A DNA stretch of 64,000 nt from assembly GCA_934120635.1 (NCBI GenBank), contig CAKOUR010000005.1, forward strand, positions 1-64,000, written 5' to 3'. Shown piece by piece: positions 63,046 through 64,000 of the stretch. The position numbers and the translations under genes were made by a program. The stretch comes from an uncultured Bacilli bacterium. Lineage in GTDB: Bacteria; Bacillota_I; Bacilli_A; RF39; UBA660. The notes beneath the pieces are model-generated. The model saw only the letters and a program-made list of their open reading frames with translations. It was not told the origin of the DNA and searched no databases. Numbering within the stretch: the stretch's first letter is position 1; every line of letters begins with the position of its first letter.

Positions 63046-63744
63046 ATGAAGAAAATAGTATCTAATGTATTGATTGTGTCAACACAATTAATAGTTGGGG
63101 GTCTATTTTTGTTTATATTATTTTCAAATAAAACTGAAGATAATAGAGTTGTAGTGGTAGAAAATAATAATTTAGATAAGATGGCTGATGCTGTTTCTGA
63201 ACTTTTTGAAGTAGATCACGCAGTAAATGTTAATAAAGCTGAAGAGGATGCTAAAAAAGAAGAAGAATTAAAATCTGAGCAACAAAGAATTGCAGAAGAG
63301 GAAAAAAGAAAAGCAGAAGAGGCCGAAGCGGCTAGAGTTGCTCAAGAAGAAGCAGCGCGTAAAGCTCAAGAAGAGGCTGCTGCTAAAAAAGCACAGGAAG
63401 AAGAAGCTGCTAGAAAGGCAGCTGCGGCAAATAGTACTAGTGTTGAGGTGTTACAAGCTTATGCTCATGATTTAGTTATTAATTCCTATGGTTGGACTGA
63501 ATCTGATTTTATTTCCCTTGTTGCTTTATGGAATAGGGAGTCTGGCTGGAGAGTAACTGCTAGTAATGGTAGTGGAGCTTATGGTATTCCTCAAGCTTTA
63601 CCAGGAAATAAAATGGCTAGTGCTGGTAGTGATTGGGCTACGAATGGAGAAACTCAAATTCGTTGGGGCTTAAATTATATTAAGTCTACTTATGGTAGTC
63701 CATCAGTTGCTTGGGCAAATTTTCGAAGTCGTGGTTGGTACTAA
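63046..63744 (+). CDS. Secreted transglycosylase-like cell-wall protein
   Basis: This 232-residue protein has an N-terminal membrane/signal segment (about 7-28) and a long Ala/Glu/Lys coiled coil (about 65-125). The C-terminal lysozyme-like domain has LWNRESGWRVTASNGSGAYG, IPQAL and TQIRWGLNYIKSTYGS; the Glu of NRESGW is the likely catalytic acid. It takes the position of yabE/rpf-type genes between tatD and ksgA in Bacillus and probably remodels peptidoglycan. GAGGTGA precedes the ATG. Confidence 0.8.
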   Translation: MKKIVSNVLIVSTQLIVGGLFLFILFSNKTEDNRVVVVENNNLDKMADAVSELFEVDHAVNVNKAEEDAKKEEELKSEQQRIAEEEKRKAEEAEAARVAQEEAARKAQEEAAAKKAQEEEAARKAAAANSTSVEVLQAYAHDLVINSYGWTESDFISLVALWNRESGWRVTASNGSGAYGIPQALPGNKMASAGSDWATNGETQIRWGLNYIKSTYGSPSVAWANFRSRGWY

Positions 63745-63771
63745 TATCAGTATTATTCATTGTAAAAGTGT

Positions 63772-63804
63772 TAGAGAGTCTTTATAGACTTTCTATTTTT
63801 TTTG
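63772..63804 (+). terminator. Terminator before ksgA
   Basis: TAGAGAGTCT (63772-63781) pairs with AGACTTTCTA (63786-63795), followed by eight Ts. A TATAAT at 63813-63818 may be the ksgA -10. Confidence 0.8.
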
Positions 63805-63841
63805 ATTTTTGATATAATAGTTAAAGAAATTTGGTGATTTA

Positions 63842-64000
63842 ATGAGTGATTTTAAATTTAAAAAATCTTTAGGACAGAATTTTCTTCAGGATAATAATGT
63901 TATCCACAAGATTGTGGATAGTGCTAATCTTGATAAAGATACTTTATTAATTGAGATTGGGCCTGGTGGAGGAGCGATTACTAGGTATACAGTTCCTTTA
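63842..64000 (+). CDS. ksgA: 16S rRNA dimethyladenosine transferase, 5' end
   Basis: The first 53 codons are visible and the gene runs off the window. FKFKKSLGQNFLQDNNVIHKI and LIEIGPGGGAITR are the diagnostic N-terminal and SAM-binding motifs of KsgA/RsmA, which dimethylates A1518 and A1519. The rnmV gene that separates yabE and ksgA in Bacillus is not here. Confidence 0.95.
   Translation, partial: MSDFKFKKSLGQNFLQDNNVIHKIVDSANLDKDTLLIEIGPGGGAITRYTVPL

Noticed and set aside
63290..63475. 61-residue Lys/Leu-rich plus-strand frame
   Set aside because: It is a shifted frame through the Ala/Glu coiled coil of the transglycosylase-like protein; the repetitive codons create it.
63900..63921. Inverted DnaA boxes TTATCCACA and TGTGGATAG inside ksgA
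   Set aside because: They encode the conserved NVIHKIVDS segment of KsgA, so the match is most simply explained by codon choice; there is no other origin feature there.

Overview
This is a very AT-rich bacterial chromosome segment in the standard genetic code: TGA serves as a stop, for example at the end of rsmI and dut. It spans the replication origin. The order rpmH-rnpA-yidC-jag-mnmE-mnmG-rsmG on one side and dnaA-dnaN-recF-gyrB-gyrA-(SRP RNA)-dnaX-ebfC-recR-holB-yaaT-rsmI-pth-mfd-metG-tatD-ksgA on the other is the classical low-GC Gram-positive (Firmicutes/Bacilli) origin layout. ComK, RpoE (delta), RicT/YaaT, SpoVT, a BofA-like protein and SpoIVA point to a Bacilli lineage with a sporulation heritage, plausibly an uncultured host-associated one. 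That placement is an inference.

Layout. (1) 1-4.9 kb is the right end of an integrative mobile element: a candidate transfer origin, an XRE regulator with divergent operators, two winged-helix proteins, an SSB-like protein and a large serine recombinase. (2) The element abuts the 3' two-thirds of spoIVA (4.9-6.0 kb); the 5' part is not in the window, so the element appears to interrupt this mother-cell sporulation gene. (3) 6.0-25.8 kb is the left replichore, mostly minus strand: HU, an S24-type regulator, paired YhhQ-like membrane proteins, a split DUF2229/dehydratase-activase-like pair, rpoE-argS-DUF1934, a class A PBP, a ParB-like protein with a long Asn/Gln-rich tail, then rsmG to rpmH. 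(4) 26-39 kb is the origin: an orphan HerA-type ATPase, a bipartite oriC around dnaA, dnaN, comK (inserted between dnaN and recF), recF, gyrB and gyrA. It continues with about 1.7 kb of non-coding DNA carrying four parS sites, each followed by a DnaA-box-like motif, plus an IS200 remnant and the SRP RNA gene. (5) 39-64 kb is the right replichore, mostly plus strand: replication, repair and translation housekeeping, an Hsp20 gene under a CIRCE-like operator, CorA, SpoVT, a YfhO-like membrane protein, dUTPase, MetRS, TatD, a cell-wall enzyme and the start of ksgA.

Most notable observations. First, two diverged copies of an unassigned RNA of about 360-380 nt lie at 6056-6434 (minus) and 59371-59732 (plus). 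Both have their own extended -10 promoter and intrinsic terminator, covarying hairpins, and a hairpin loop CTGATAA that can kiss the terminator loop TTATCAG in both copies. Second, the recombinase-bearing element interrupts spoIVA, resembling the skin-type intervening elements of spore formers. Third, there are four parS plus DnaA-box composite modules downstream of gyrA. Fourth, three TTCGACA repeats lie exactly 10 bp apart upstream of comK. No rRNA, tRNA or CRISPR array was seen.
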